Positions 11,400-22,385 of a stretch of DNA of 64,000 bases are shown piece by piece. The DNA lies in contig OZ345385.1 in NCBI GenBank assembly GCA_977006965.1, forward strand, positions 868,001 through 932,000. Reading direction: 5' to 3'. A program made the position numbers and the translations under genes. Position 1 is the stretch's first letter, and each line of letters begins with the position of its first letter. The DNA is from Phymatolithon calcareum. Taxonomy: Eukaryota; Rhodophyta; Florideophyceae; Hapalidiales. The notes under the pieces are model-generated. The model was given only the letters and a program-made list of their open reading frames with translations, made no database searches and was not told the DNA's origin.

Positions 11400-12170
11400 T
11401 TATATTAGAGTGTAGTGCCCTCCCCGCTCAAAACATTTCCTCAGGCCCAGCTCACGTAAGGTCCCCATGCAAAATTGGACCGCCGTCCTGAATTTTCCAA
11501 TATTATCGTCCTGCTCTCTCCTGGGAGTCTCTTTTTCCTTATTTAAGGGCAACTGTCGATGTAGCACTTTCGCAAAACTGTGGATGATTGGGATATCATC
11601 TGGGTTATCAAGCATTATTTTTCTCCTGCTTCTTGATTATTGGATTTTCAATCGCTCGCCTTCTTCAAAAGCAGGAGTCCTTGGAGCTGGTGCATAGTTT
11701 TCACTTCCTGTAAATGCTTGAAGGGAGACGGAAAACGTTTATTTTACACAATCAAGGTAACATCCCGATTTGCCTACTTGATGCTTTGAAATTCGGCTCT
11801 TCTCTTAGTTTGCACAATATAGTTAGTTTTTGATTCTTCTCTTGAACGCTAGGATTCCTCCCCTATTTACTGGGGCTTCGATGCTACACGGCATTCGGAG
11901 CAGCTCGAGCCTTCCACGTGATATGCCTCTGATAACTTGGAAGCACAAGATTCTTTCAACTTGCGTGATAGCTTCTTATACCTCTTGGGTCCACGGAGTG
12001 GGGTGGTCGTCCACTCGTCGTGGTACAGGCGGAAATATAGTGCACGCTTTGCTACATTTCTCGCAATATCAGCGACCCGTTTTTTATCTAAGAGAGGCTG
12101 TACTATGCTATTTTCGACCGTAGTCTCCGCTCCCAAAATACTTTGACACTATGCAATGTTAAATCTTTCC
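11400..12170 (-). pseudogene. Non-LTR retrotransposon, RT thumb and C-terminal tail (minus strand)
   Basis: On the minus strand, the segment at about 12000-11850 reads PWTQEV, stop, EAITQVERILCFQV and then a block ending RMPCSIEAPVNRGGILAF. This aligns with PWTAEVQEAIREAERTFFFQV and LLCRIQAPVHRRQILAF in the copy at 52158-53502. The tail at 11615-11400 begins LDNPDDIPIIHSFAKVLHRQ and parallels YDKPDYIPAILRFAKVRNRQ of that copy. Several stops and frameshifts are present. The element lacks its 5 prime half here; weak coding-like signal continues upstream to about 13270. Confidence 0.78.
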
Positions 12171-13287
12171 CGTTACATTCACAGAAGAGCATTTTCTCAG
12201 GAAACTTGAATTTTGGCGATCTCTCATTTCGCAAACTGCTGCAACCCATTCTCTGATATCTTGGTTGCACATTTCTTCAAAATTAAGCAGCACACTTCCT
12301 CCCTGTACTTTTAGTCTGGAGCAGCGAGACTCACAGCCTAGTTGCTACGCAGCTGCGTAACAACAGGATGTGGCACCAGAACTGCGTCCACTTCCAACAG
12401 AGAGATCTTTCCCCCCTCTCTTCACAAGTCCCTTGATGCGCCGTAAGGATAAAGTATCCTTAATCGTCAATACGTCCTTGATCGTCGGTGTAAAACCATC
12501 CGCCCGCAAACGCTGTAGCATTCTTTGCAGGGTTAATTTCCAACCCCTTTATCACATTGCAACCCCAGATGAAAACTTCTCCCATCTAGCCGCTCGCCAC
12601 AACATGATTTCATCGTTCAGCAAGCGGAGCTTCACGTTGTGCGCCTTCCCTAGCGACCTTTGATAGTACTTTTTGGTACTACAGCGATCGCCGCTGCATT
12701 TATTTCATACTGGAGTGCGTAGCGAAGATGGTTGCCGTGGAATAACGAATTTGCATTCCGTATGTCTTTAACAAATTTTTAAAAACAGTTACGAGTATGG
12801 AGACAACATTGAATTCGGAAGACATTGCGTTTATTCTTCGAGTGCAAAAAAAATTGCTGGACCGCTTTTTCAGAGTTCCCTTCCATGAACAGGACAATGT
12901 ATATACAAGCGTTCGTCGCGCATCTGAAATCGGAACTGGGCAAGACGGTTTGTCATAAGACATGCAGAGAATTGGTCAGCTATAGAAAGCGGAGATCGAG
13001 TAAACGGCAGCCCAAGTTGTCCACGACTGCTGTGTAGCTTCGGGAGACCACACATTGAATATCTCACAGTGGTCATGAACGACTTGGGCGGCCTTCTGAA
13101 CATCGTTTTGCATGTGACCATGTCTTTGAAAAAGTCGAGCAACTGCTGGGCCCCGGTGCATGTGAGGTGAGAGGCGAATGGACGACAAATTTATCCCACA
13201 TGTGCCTTTCCAGGGCACGATTATCTGTGCCGATTATCCTGCTGTGACGCAGCCTTGGGAGAAGAGGGACCAATCATAAATTAAGAG
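12171..13287 (-). other. Possible 5 prime continuation of the LINE remnant
   Basis: Minus-strand frames at 12700-12963 and 12976-13273 are open but fragmented. On the same strand a segment near 12600 reads LLNDEIMLWRAARWEKFSS, resembling linker sequence before RT in non-LTR elements. I could not find endonuclease or RT catalytic motifs, so this is only suggested by position and strand. Confidence 0.25.
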
Positions 13288-13348
13288 ATTGGGCAGAGGA
13301 TTCATGACATGTACTAACTTAGTACATGTTAAGAATCCTCTGCCCAAA
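13288..13348. repeat. Foldback hairpin, about 60 bp
   Basis: TTGGGCAGAGGATTC at the left and its inverted copy at the right enclose ACATGTACTAA and TTAGTACATGT, so the whole 60-base unit folds on itself with almost no loop and only a few mismatches. It resembles the other loop-poor palindromes in this window. Confidence 0.85.
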
Positions 13349-14079
13349 CTCACAGCCGATCATTACCAAGTTATAACGCCGTTGACTAGTGCCTCTTCTA
13401 TCGAGGGGACCTCAAAATAGTGCCCGCCTGCACATTTTCAAAAACAAACATTAATATTTGCCTAAGGCACATAGGTCCTAGTCTTTGGTATTATCAGGTC
13501 AAAGAGGGGAAATAGACGCGCGTCGGCCTCCGTGCCGATTATGGTCCATTGGTACTTGCGAGGACCTGTTCAAGCCCTCTTTGCAATAAAAATAGGGGAT
13601 CTTTGCAGGAAAATTCGTCTCATTAATGACGTGAGGATCATATATATATGATCCTCACCACGGCTTGCGTAAATATTGTGTTTGCATAAGCTTCACAGCT
13701 TCCTCAAATGGTTCTCTCTTATCCATTGCAGAAATGTCCTTGCCCATAGCATTATCCTCTTCTGTGTTTCTCCTCTCAGGCGGCTCCTCTAGGTAAGCAA
13801 TTTCTTTCCTCTTCGTCCTTCTCAGCACTTTTGAAGGCTAATATTTAACGACGGTAGTGGGTGGCTTGGATTCGACAGAGGAGGCGGAGTCTGTCCGTAC
13901 TTCCGTGCGAGAGTGGCTCAAACACTTGCCTGAAGAACGTCTGCTCAACTTCCTTGACAGCTTGCAGAACATCTTGAGTTCACGGTGTTATGTGTATTGC
14001 GTATTCCCAACTGGGCTGTATTACTGCATTGTATGCATGGATGCATTTTTGGACGGTGAACCCTTTCTTGAATACTCAA
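13349..14079. other. Intergenic with an AT-rich palindrome
   Basis: No gene is supported. A plus-strand frame at 13857-14171 overlaps the start of the LINE remnant in another frame but shows no RT motif. The perfect palindrome at 13631-13658 lies here. Confidence 0.4.
13631..13658. repeat. 28-bp perfect palindrome
   Basis: GTGAGGATCATATA and its inverted copy abut without a spacer (axis at 13644/13645). Confidence 0.95.
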
Positions 14080-15633
14080 AGGTTGCGCAGCTCGTAGACG
14101 GCTATTCTTGCCTTCTTCAACCGCTAAAGTTCTGGACTTTGCGTCGGAATGGGCGAATGAAAACGAAGTGACTTGGAACACGAAGAAAAGTGTCATTTTG
14201 TGGACAAGGGACACCGCGAGACAGCAATTTCGATTGTCGGGACGAAAGCTAATGAAAGCCCGAGAAGTGAAGCACCTTAGAGTAACAATCACACAGGATG
14301 GGGCATCAGACTCTAAATTGGTGGAAAGAATCAAGAAGTCCAAAAGCATCCTTGGAACGTTGAGACGGCTTGGAGTATTCACAAATGGTGTACATCCGGC
14401 GAGGACCACAAAACTGTACAAATCTCTGGTGCAGACTAGGTGGGAGTACGCTATGCACCTAACATCTTGGACATCCAAAGTGGAGCATGAGATCAAGAAG
14501 ATCGAGGCAATCTTTTTCGGACAGATATTTGGAAAAGCCGGGAAGCGGAGCACGGAAAGGAGCAGGGCAGTGTGTCGTATTGTGCCTCCAGAAGACAGAA
14601 GGGGCATTCTAGCGAGGTTATTCGTGAGAAGACTAATAAGGCGCGCGGAGCAGCTCGCGGCAAAGCCGGAAAGAGACGCCGAAGAGCTCCAGCACGCAGA
14701 ATTGGATGTAATCCGCGCCAAAGTGAACAAGCACCTATGCATTGCGGCTAACGATACAGTGGCCATTACAAAGATGAAGCAGTACCAAAAGCGCAAGATC
14801 TTAGAAACTGCAGCGAAAGCTGAAAGAGGCAGAAAACGGCCCATCCCGTAAGCGAAAATAACATTGCCACCGCATTTGTCATTCAAGTCTAGAAAATGGT
14901 CATTTGGATCGTTCTCGCCGATGAGAACCACGGAGCTATTCAATGGAGTGTCAGTTCCGTTGCGGGAATTTTGGAAAATGGATCGTACTGTTCTCGTGAG
15001 AGTGTCAGTTCGGAGCACAATGGCTGGGAATACGCTGTACAAGGAGCCTGGAGTAGCCCTCGTCCCAGGAATATAACCCAAATGATCATCTAACTCTTCC
15101 CAGTTTAGAGAGAAGAAGAAAGCAGCACTCGGTTCTGGGTTATCTTCCAACGAGCCCCCGGCAGAAGCGAAAGGAGTATGTCTTGAGGAGGTGTGGAAAT
15201 CCGAACCGGGTAAGTTGCGCAACTCCAAACTATGAACCCATGTGGCCTCAAACCACGCAGTGTTAGACTGAACCAATGTAGGTACTGAATTTGCGTTTAG
15301 CTTTGAAGGATCGCCGCGACCTAAGAGGATGTAGCGAGAATTAGACCGAAAAACCTGTGTGATAAGAACGTGCACCGCCCGGAGATGCCTTTCTGAATTT
15401 CGCTTTTCGCGGTAAACGGCGGACTCTCTTGTTGTCATGTCAAGCTCTAGAGCCTCGCAAAGATCGGCGTAGGTTGAGAAAAAGAGCCGTAGATTGGAAC
15501 AAAGACGCATGTTAGGGAATCTGATGCGGTATTCCGATGAATCTGCAACACAACGAGTAGTGCGAGAGGACAAAAACTTCAGAGCTAGATTTTGGAACTC
15601 CTGCAATGTGCAGTCTGCACAGGAAGATTTCAA
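13945..15633 (-). CDS. Uncharacterised long frame; only the first 260 residues likely real
   Basis: A 562-codon frame on the minus strand without an ATG at its limit. The part beyond about 14860 is the antisense of the LINE remnant and is probably open by chance. The first 255-260 residues (15633-14864) have only short frames opposite, contain two close cysteines (CADC near the start), and show mixed helix and strand composition, for example a segment with SLNWEELDDHLGYIPGT. I recognise no family. The frame joins the upstream frame 15630-16085 through a one-base shift at the ATTTGA junction. It lies back to back with a large transposase on the plus strand and might be the second, accessory ORF of that transposon. 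Confidence 0.35.
   Translation of the reverse strand: MKSSCADCTLQEFQNLALKFLSSRTTRCVADSSEYRIRFPNMRLCSNLRLFFSTYADLCEALELDMTTRESAVYREKRNSERHLRAVHVLITQVFRSNSRYILLGRGDPSKLNANSVPTLVQSNTAWFEATWVHSLELRNLPGSDFHTSSRHTPFASAGGSLEDNPEPSAAFFFSLNWEELDDHLGYIPGTRATPGSLYSVFPAIVLRTDTLTRTVRSIFQNSRNGTDTPLNSSVVLIGENDPNDHFLDLNDKCGGNVIFAYGMGRFLPLSAFAAVSKILRFWYCFIFVMATVSLAAMHRCLFTLARITSNSACWSSSASLSGFAASCSARLISLLTNNLARMPLLSSGGTIRHTALLLSVLRFPAFPNICPKKIASIFLISCSTLDVQDVRCIAYSHLVCTRDLYSFVVLAGCTPFVNTPSRLNVPRMLLDFLILSTNLESDAPSCVIVTLRCFTSRAFISFRPDNRNCCLAVSLVHKMTLFFVFQVTSFSFAHSDAKSRTLAVEEGKNSRLRAAQPLSIQERVHRPKMHPCIQCSNTAQLGIRNTHNTVNSRCSASCQGS
14080..14851 (+). pseudogene. Non-LTR retrotransposon RT C-terminal part
   Basis: A 247-codon frame starting in RT after the catalytic box. 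Visible blocks are ASEWANENEVTWNTKKS, EVKHLRVTITQDG (consensus .YLG......G, with R replacing the usual Gly), then a thumb segment ending HPARTTKLYKSLVQTRWEYA, and SWTSKVEHEIKKIEAIFFGQ. The post-RT tail contains AVCRIVPPEDRRGILARLF and a long basic helix to the stop at 14851. The FADD catalytic motif is missing upstream, so the copy is 5 prime truncated, as is usual for this class. The thumb and tail are collinear with the minus-strand copy at 52158-53502, so both belong to one family. Confidence 0.85.
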
Positions 15634-16085
15634 ATTAATGGGGACGACAGAGTTTCCAGAACAAAGACTCTACGACCCAATTCTGTTCCTGTTGCCTGCC
15701 GTAGTTTCGAAGCCCGGAGACGCGCGAACATTAAAATTCTGGCAATCGCAATATCATCATGATCTTGAATGTGCTTCGAAATGATATCTCTATCGCTGGA
15801 CAGGATTCGTTGAGAACTCCGCAGCTCCGCCTCAAGACCTTCTACATGACGGAGCAATGAAGCATGAGCATCACGGACACATTCCATTTCGGTTCGGGCG
15901 GGGTCAATTGGCGGAGTTCTCGAGGGGTTCTCAGGTATCATTGACGCAGAGTGGAGCTGGACTCCACAAGATGCATAGATTGAATCTTGGCGTTCTGCCC
16001 CATCCGACGGCCGAGCAGAACCTAATGTAGTGTCCCATTCACGTTGCACAGGCCTCGACGCTATTCTGCATGGCTCCGATACCAT
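15630..16085 (-). CDS. Uncharacterised coiled-coil-like protein segment
   Basis: A 151-codon frame upstream of, and one base out of frame with, the 13945-15633 frame. Residues 60-125 are rich in Arg, Glu, Leu and Ala with a heptad-like spacing (MECVRDAHASLLRHVEGLEA and following), suggesting a coiled coil. No known domain. If the two frames were one gene, a single-base indel at 15630 or a short intron would have to be assumed. Confidence 0.35.
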   Translation of the reverse strand: MVSEPCRIASRPVQREWDTTLGSARPSDGAERQDSIYASCGVQLHSASMIPENPSRTPPIDPARTEMECVRDAHASLLRHVEGLEAELRSSQRILSSDRDIISKHIQDHDDIAIARILMFARLRASKLRQATGTELGRRVFVLETLSSPLI

Positions 16086-16693
16086 AGCAGAGTGGTACAG
16101 TGCACGGAAAATCTCTCACCTTGTCTTGCCTTGCATATACCAGTGTTGCATGAGGCTTCGATTGGCGACGAGGATACTGATAGTAGATGTCTACTTGTCA
16201 GAACAGCAGTACACGTACGTCTACGGCTGTGCTGACAAGATTCCATGAAGAATAGTATCTATCATAATTAACTATCGTGCTGTTTTTCTGAGGTGCCCTG
16301 CTGCATAGCACACTTACTATACAGGGATGATGACTTACTGTCCATTTGATGCTCAATAGTAGTCACCAGGTGCTATTTATTGTGTCCTAGTTACCCTGGT
16401 CAGACTGTAGCATCACAATACAGATATGAGGTAACCTGTTTATTTCTAACTGTTGTTGGAACAATTGCTCAAGTATTCACGCAGCAAATTGAATGCTTTG
16501 CAAATGCAGGCAAGAGCTTTAGCGTCTCATTGACCTGGTATTTCTAAGTCCAAAATTCTAACAAGTGGACCTCCTCGAAGCAAGCGGAAACGAAGAAGTC
16601 GCTTCCGTCTTGCGGGAGCGCGAGAGCGCCATCAGGGCGGCTCAATTCAAGTTCTTTCTCCCCACGCGGCGCATTCCACCGCGGTAGGAAGTA
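16086..16693. other. Divergent intergenic region
   Basis: Separates the minus-strand unknown frames from the plus-strand transposase. It holds no recognised element. If the two flanks belong to one transposon, this would contain the shared promoter. Confidence 0.35.
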
Positions 16694-17350
16694 ATGGACA
16701 ATTACTCCCGCCTCTCTGCAATCCTACTCTATCAGCAAATGAAGAAACTCAATCCATCCGCGATGAATATCAATCACACGGGCCCTTTCTTGAAGATCGG
16801 ATACAAATCGACCTTCATGATTCTTCCCGATATAGCGGAGCGGACAATTTCAGCAATTATCCGGCGGAAGTTGACACACAAGAAGCAAGTAGTGTACACG
16901 ATGCTACAATGTCTATGCTACAAGAACCTCTTGCTCCCGTACAGCGTGCTACTGAAGACGTATCTGCAATTGACTTCCCCTTGCCGTCATCCGCTAATCA
17001 GCACAATGACACTGCAAATATGCCAATAGCACTCGCTATGGATAATTGGCAAGTCTTGTGGGGAATTTTGATGACGAGCGGAAGTACGAAGTTAACGAAA
17101 CCACAGTACCAAGCAATGTGCATCATTGCTGATGCACTCGGGCGGCTTTGGAAAAGCACTTAGAATAATGAAGACATTGTACCATATGCTAAACCAAACC
17201 ATCCACAACAGTGTATCAAGGTGCTTCCCCACTACAGCACTCTATAAGCGATTTAAGCCGATTTTGTATAAGACTTTGACGGCAAGAGGGAATGACCACA
17301 TGGAGACCATGTCCATTTGGAAGGCAGGAGCTCGTGCCAACTCATTTTGA
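16694..17350 (+). pseudogene. CACTA/Plavaka-like transposase, N-terminal part
   Basis: Three overlapping frames (16694-17029, 16909-17163, 17126-17350) each carry part of a protein. The middle one contains WQVLWGILMTSGSTKLTKPQ followed by YQAMC, a type of segment found near the N-terminus of large fungal and protist CACTA-like transposases. Frame switches at about 16915 and 17150 mark decay. It runs collinearly into the core transposase region downstream. Confidence 0.5.
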
Positions 17351-17655
17351 TCCGATGGGACAGCGCAGATCCCTGTGCGCATAGTACTTCCGATTTAATA
17401 CGCACGAGCTGATGTAGCGTGTGACCCGTTATATAGGCTCATGCAATCCACAAGTCTCTCCAATTCTGAATCCACGGAATTTATCGACGCGTGGCCGGTG
17501 ATTTCTGGACGATCCTGGTTTTACGGTCCGCGGAAATTCATCACTATGGACAGTGGTGAAGAGGAAACGTCTCAGGTTTTGCGGAGAGTGGTGACACAAT
17601 CTTAATCCGTCTCTTATGGTTCAGCGATTTCCACCAGGAAACACGTACCAATTTT

Positions 17656-20608
17656 GTGCATCAGGAAACAGATGAAGACACGACCATTCTGATGGGACGA
17701 GTTGTGCATATTTGGACGGTACATCATGAAAAGCGCAGGTCTGATTGTTCTTTTCTAGAACCTCTTCCATCATCCCTCTCGGAGCAGGACTTGTCCATTA
17801 TTATTCAGCTTCAATTCTGCTCGTACACTTCACCATCTGACTCGGTAAACGTCCAAATACCAGAACTACCAGTGCATGATGATGACAGCGAAAATGAGAG
17901 AGAGGCGGACAGAACCGATCCCCAATCTCATCGTGTGCAGAAGGATGTATCCCCACAAGTGCGTGACACAATGCGAGCGCGTAACAAGGCTTTTCGAGAA
18001 TGTAGAAAACAAATGGAGGAAACTTGGACAGGCTGGGTAAACCTTTAGTGAAACCGGGTGACCTCGTTGCTCTGCTGGAGCCTCTGAACAAGTCCCGATC
18101 CCGCCTTCTGCTCGTCCATCGATTTTGGACGGAGTCAGATGAACGGAGCAGGCACGTGTTCTGGCTAAGATCATGCGATTCAATTTCTTCGAGAAGACAG
18201 ACCCCCACTGATTTGCAAGGGTTCACTCCACTGGGACTGAATGACAGTGCTTTGACTAAAGATGTGCATATTTTGAAACTCGTATCTCATCCAATAACCC
18301 CCCGTGGACCTGATAAGTTTCGACCAATCAGTAGTGCCGGATTTCTGGAGTCCGGTGAGCGATACTTCATGTGCAGGTTCCTTCTATTTTGGGACGGGTT
18401 TGAAATAACGACAGGAAAGTCCGCTTCTGGCGAAGGATTCTATATGTTGTGCTTGAATCTACCTATCAAAGCAAGGGCGTCTGCATCTGCTGTACGAGTC
18501 CTAAGCCTGGTACCTCCGGGAGTGAAAAGCGAGGTCATATTTAAGCGAATAAAAAATGATATCGTTACCGGCATGACAACCGGTTTTCCAGACATTGACG
18601 CCGAGGGAAAGTCAATTCGTATTTTTTTGGACCTTGTCGGATTTATAGGAGACACTCCAGTAATCAATTCATTGTTCGATGTTCTTGCACATACCGCAAT
18701 AGCGTGCTGCCAACTATGCCGTTTTCTACGCGGTTCCACCACAGTCCTGGGTAGCCGGTATACTCGCAAGGGGTTCCATGCTTCTTCCACCCCTTCGGCT
18801 AGAGGTTTCTTCCAGCATTGCGGAGTTCGGGACTCCGACGCCAAAGAGGAAACTTGTCGTCTTCTTAGTATGTCTCCAGTATCACTGGAAACACAGTTAC
18901 CACTCCACGACCTCCGGGAGGCAATGCTGGCGTCTCGAATCTCTATTCCTACTACAAGTGATGGTGTGCCCATTCTCACAGGACATCTGGATCCGTATAG
19001 ATCGTACATGGTGGCTCCAGATCATTTACTTACTGGGCACTTCAAAGATTGCGTCAATGCAGCTATTCGACTCCTTCCAACAAAAGCGCACCGAAAGTCT
19101 GCTGAAATCAACATCATGGCTCTGCTTCATGAGTGCTGCCTTCCTCCCCAAAACAGACTGTTTAAGTTGGAAAAAAGGCGTTGTACTCCATGTCCATGAC
19201 GGAGCTTTACGCTCTGTCCGTTGTGGCGCTTACAGGTTTCATTCGTGCATGCGCCTCTCTTCCTGGTTTAGCTACTCGTATTACGACAAGTTGCAGGGAT
19301 GCCTTCGACGTCTTGGCTTCATGCTCAGCTCTTATTGCCCGTCTCTAGAACCCCACAAACAGAGAACGTGGCACTGCAAATTCGAAGTCATATGTACTGT
19401 CTTTGCAGCAGCAAACAATAGCCCACATCGGGCGTGTTCGTGACTTATGCACAATGCCTTATTCGGCACTTAGCGTGATGGAAAACCCGAGGACTACCCG
19501 GAATCGCAAACAGGAACTCTCTAAAGAGTATCGTGAACGTTTGATTGCCATCAAAGCGCTGAACAAGCCTAACGTGCACCGGTTGTTCGATCTGGTGTTC
19601 TCTGCCCTTCTAATCTTCGGATTTGTTTCCAGAATTGCTGAGCTCGTATTGGAAAAAGCACACCAAATTCTTAAAAGAGCCATAAAGAATTCCAATAACA
19701 AGGACGTACAGCTCCAATCTGTTCTCAGTGCCGTCTTCTCAGACTGGCAGGGTCGCTTGACATTGCAAATTAACGGTGCTTTACGAAACAACAGTGCATG
19801 TCTTAGAGGCTGCTTTCGCCTCCTACCGGGGCGTGAGGCAGTCATGCAGTTGAACGGCAGTCTCTCCGAAGCCCATGAGGAAATGGTTCGATCTGCATTG
19901 GGGCCGGAGTGCTGCATTCCAGTCCTTCTTCAAGCACAGGCAATTTCGGTGCTGTCTCCACGGGCCTTCGAGAATAAATCTCTCAATTGGGTATTAGACA
20001 GAGACAATGAGCTATGTCTGGGTACGCCAGCAGATCCCACTACCCTCCGAGGATTGGCTTACCGCAAATTCCTACGTTTATGTCTAGATACGGAGTCTGA
20101 TCCTACACTTATGTTTGCAAACATGGCGCGATGCACTTTTCGGAATGACGTGCCCCATGCTGTTGTAAATATCGGTGACGTTCTCCAAGTCCGCTGTCGA
20201 AACCATACTACCTTGAGTGCCCACTACCCTATGGTGCAGCAGGGCATAAGCTCTGGAATTACGTCAGTTTTCTCGCTTGCGGATGGGTTCCGTCATTGGG
20301 GAGTGATTGCCCTATTTACGACAAAAATAATATCTGAAAAGGAGGTATACTGGGCTGCTGTTTACACTTGCGTCCCTCAAGTTCATGTTCCAGAGTCATA
20401 CGAAGCCATGCACAAACACAGAAGGCATGTTTTCATCCAAGACATTACGTTCCTTGTGCTGGACTTTGATGTGCGTCGTGTAGCGACTATCCCTATATGT
20501 GCTGACAACGGCTGTCCTGTAGCCCCAGCAAGTGGCAGAATATGTCATTCTCAAACGTGCAACCCTCTTACAGGAACACTATTCTTCGTACTCACCGAGG
20601 AGGAATGA
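17656..20608 (+). pseudogene. CACTA/Plavaka-like transposase core and C-terminus
   Basis: Frame 18024-19199 contains FLLFWDGFEITTGKSASGEG and FYMLCLNLP, then VLSLVPPGVKSEVIFKRIKND, and the diagnostic block IGDTPVINSLFDVLAHTAIA followed by CCQLCRF. A D-x-P...H.....C..C arrangement characterises the RNase H-like core of CACTA, KDZ and Plavaka transposases. A frameshift at about 19190 and a TAG near 19345 lead to frame 19403-20608, which begins with NPRTTRNRKQELSKEY and then KPNVHRLFDLVF...SRIAELVLEKAHQILKRAI, the usual C-terminal helical region (El.hE..Hq..Kr). About 930 residues can be pieced together. CACTA-type ends and target duplications were not found. It would act in the nucleus, binding and cutting its own termini; here it is inactive. 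Confidence 0.75.
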
Positions 20609-22262
20609 TATCCACCACGGTCAGGATGAAATCAGCTCTCCCTTGCATCTTTCTGATTTCACTTAATATCTCTCGCTCATTTGTACTGCAATGCATTTCT
20701 AGGATTACGCTCACATATAGATACATGTCTTTTCAAACTTCTGGATTTGACGTCCTGGATTAAATCTTTACTTATGTGCCCCAGGATGAGATCTTGACCT
20801 ATGTAGTATCTAGAGAAGCATTGAACAATGGAATTAAATAGGGACAGAACCCGCTAAGAAGCGACCAAGATGTACAGTCTCGTTGAGCGCATGTTGTATA
20901 TGGCGCGTACGTACCTGGTTCATGCACTCCAGAAGATCGCGGCGTAGCAATTATGTTGAATATAGTTAACTGTCGTGCGGACGGCGCCCCTCGCACCTTC
21001 AATTCGCTCCACATACCCGCCCAATCCGAGAAGCACAACAGCAATCCACGGACACATTTACATATCACTAGGCCCGGCCGTGACAGCCTGCCCGTGCTCG
21101 ATAGGAAATATAGACATTCGAGCCAAAATCAGATCTCACTCTATGTACTCCACGATCAGACACAATACGACCGACCATCATTTCTACAGATCGCTCTGTA
21201 GGATAGGTGTCCCTGAAATAGTTCTCATAATGCACAGTTTTGGGACTCGAGCTCGATGTTAACTGGGCACTCAATGTCCAATGTCCAGGGATACACCACT
21301 TGTGGTATTTGGAATGCCGAAATCAGAGGGACGATAAACCAGTGTGTGCAAACGCGCAGCTGAGATGCGCCTGTGCGTATCGATCTGCACATGATATAAA
21401 GTAGTCTTCTAAAACCTGCAGCCTTGAGCTCGCAATATCTCCCTCAATCTTCAGTTCTCAATATCACCACTCTACACCGCTCGCTCCGTATTTCCCAAAA
21501 TGGACAGGCCACATCCAGAAACAAACCCGCAGGACTGGGAACTTTCCCACGTGAGTGTTATCTCGCTTCCCCAAGCATGGATTAGAACCGAGATCTGGGT
21601 TCCACCTAATCCCAACCTATCCGCGCCTGAGCCATGCACCGTTATTAGCGGTCCTGCCGCCCTGGCGCTTCGTCCGTCTCCTCCCACACAGTTGTCTCGG
21701 GGCCGTCTCCAAGGCCGTCCACACCCTTGATCCCCGCAATCTGACACACATTTTCCGTCCGGAGATAACACCGACACTCTTGGACAGCTCGCACCTCGCA
21801 TACGCGGACATCAGGGTGGCTTGTCAAGCAGACGCATTGCGTGAATGATTCCGATACTAAGTACTCTTTCCACGACGGTACAAGTTCCCTATACTCCGGA
21901 CAGGAGCTCCTCTCTCTAAGATGATTCATACATGCACAATAAACTCTTTGCTATCATGCCGGTTCAAAACATAGCCCAGACTTGTACCACAGTGCATTTT
22001 GGTTAGATCGCTATCTCAAATGTAAATTTTAGAAACATTAACTAGACTTCATAACGTTGTCGGGGCGTACTGTTGTCAATCTTAACTATGAATCGGAAAC
22101 CCACAATATAATGCTCCACATCACGCAGTAGTAATTGTGCGCGAATAGGTGCAATTGCTCATACCTGGAGCTCTGCGCTCTGCAACATTGTATGCGCAAA
22201 CAAAACTGCAGGCGGAGCGCACGGTGAAAATAACAGAGGCAATGCGCAACCTATGCGCGGAG
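20609..22262. other. Intergenic, unassigned frames
   Basis: Frames at 20953-21262 (+), 21500-21848 (+, two overlapping) and 21472-21929 (-) are short and lack known domains. The 21500-21848 region is GC-richer and its frames overlap on both strands, so composition alone may explain them. Confidence 0.4.
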
Positions 22263-22290
22263 AGCCGCAAGAAGCGCGCTTCTTGCGGCT
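22263..22290. repeat. 28-bp perfect palindrome
   Basis: AGCCGCAAGAAGCG and its inverted copy meet without a spacer. It lies 23 bases from a larger near-perfect palindrome. Confidence 0.95.
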
Positions 22291-22313
22291 GGGCCGTGAT
22301 AAATCCAGCACCC

Positions 22314-22385
22314 GAGTGCACTGTATTGCGCGCACGAGCGCATCTTTGGCCAAAGATGTGCTCGTGTGCGCAATACAGTCCACTC
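22314..22385. repeat. 72-bp near-perfect palindrome
   Basis: Two 36-base arms meet at TTTGG/CCAAA (axis 22349/22350) with three mismatched pairs. The arms start GAGTGCACTGTATTGCGC. The region around it (22140-22640) is rich in TGCGC words on both strands, which explains the overlapping frames there. Confidence 0.92.

Noticed and set aside
13945-14850. C-terminal 300 residues of the 562-codon minus-strand frame as a real protein
   Set aside because: This part is exactly antisense to the RT thumb and tail, which show clear family motifs on the plus strand.
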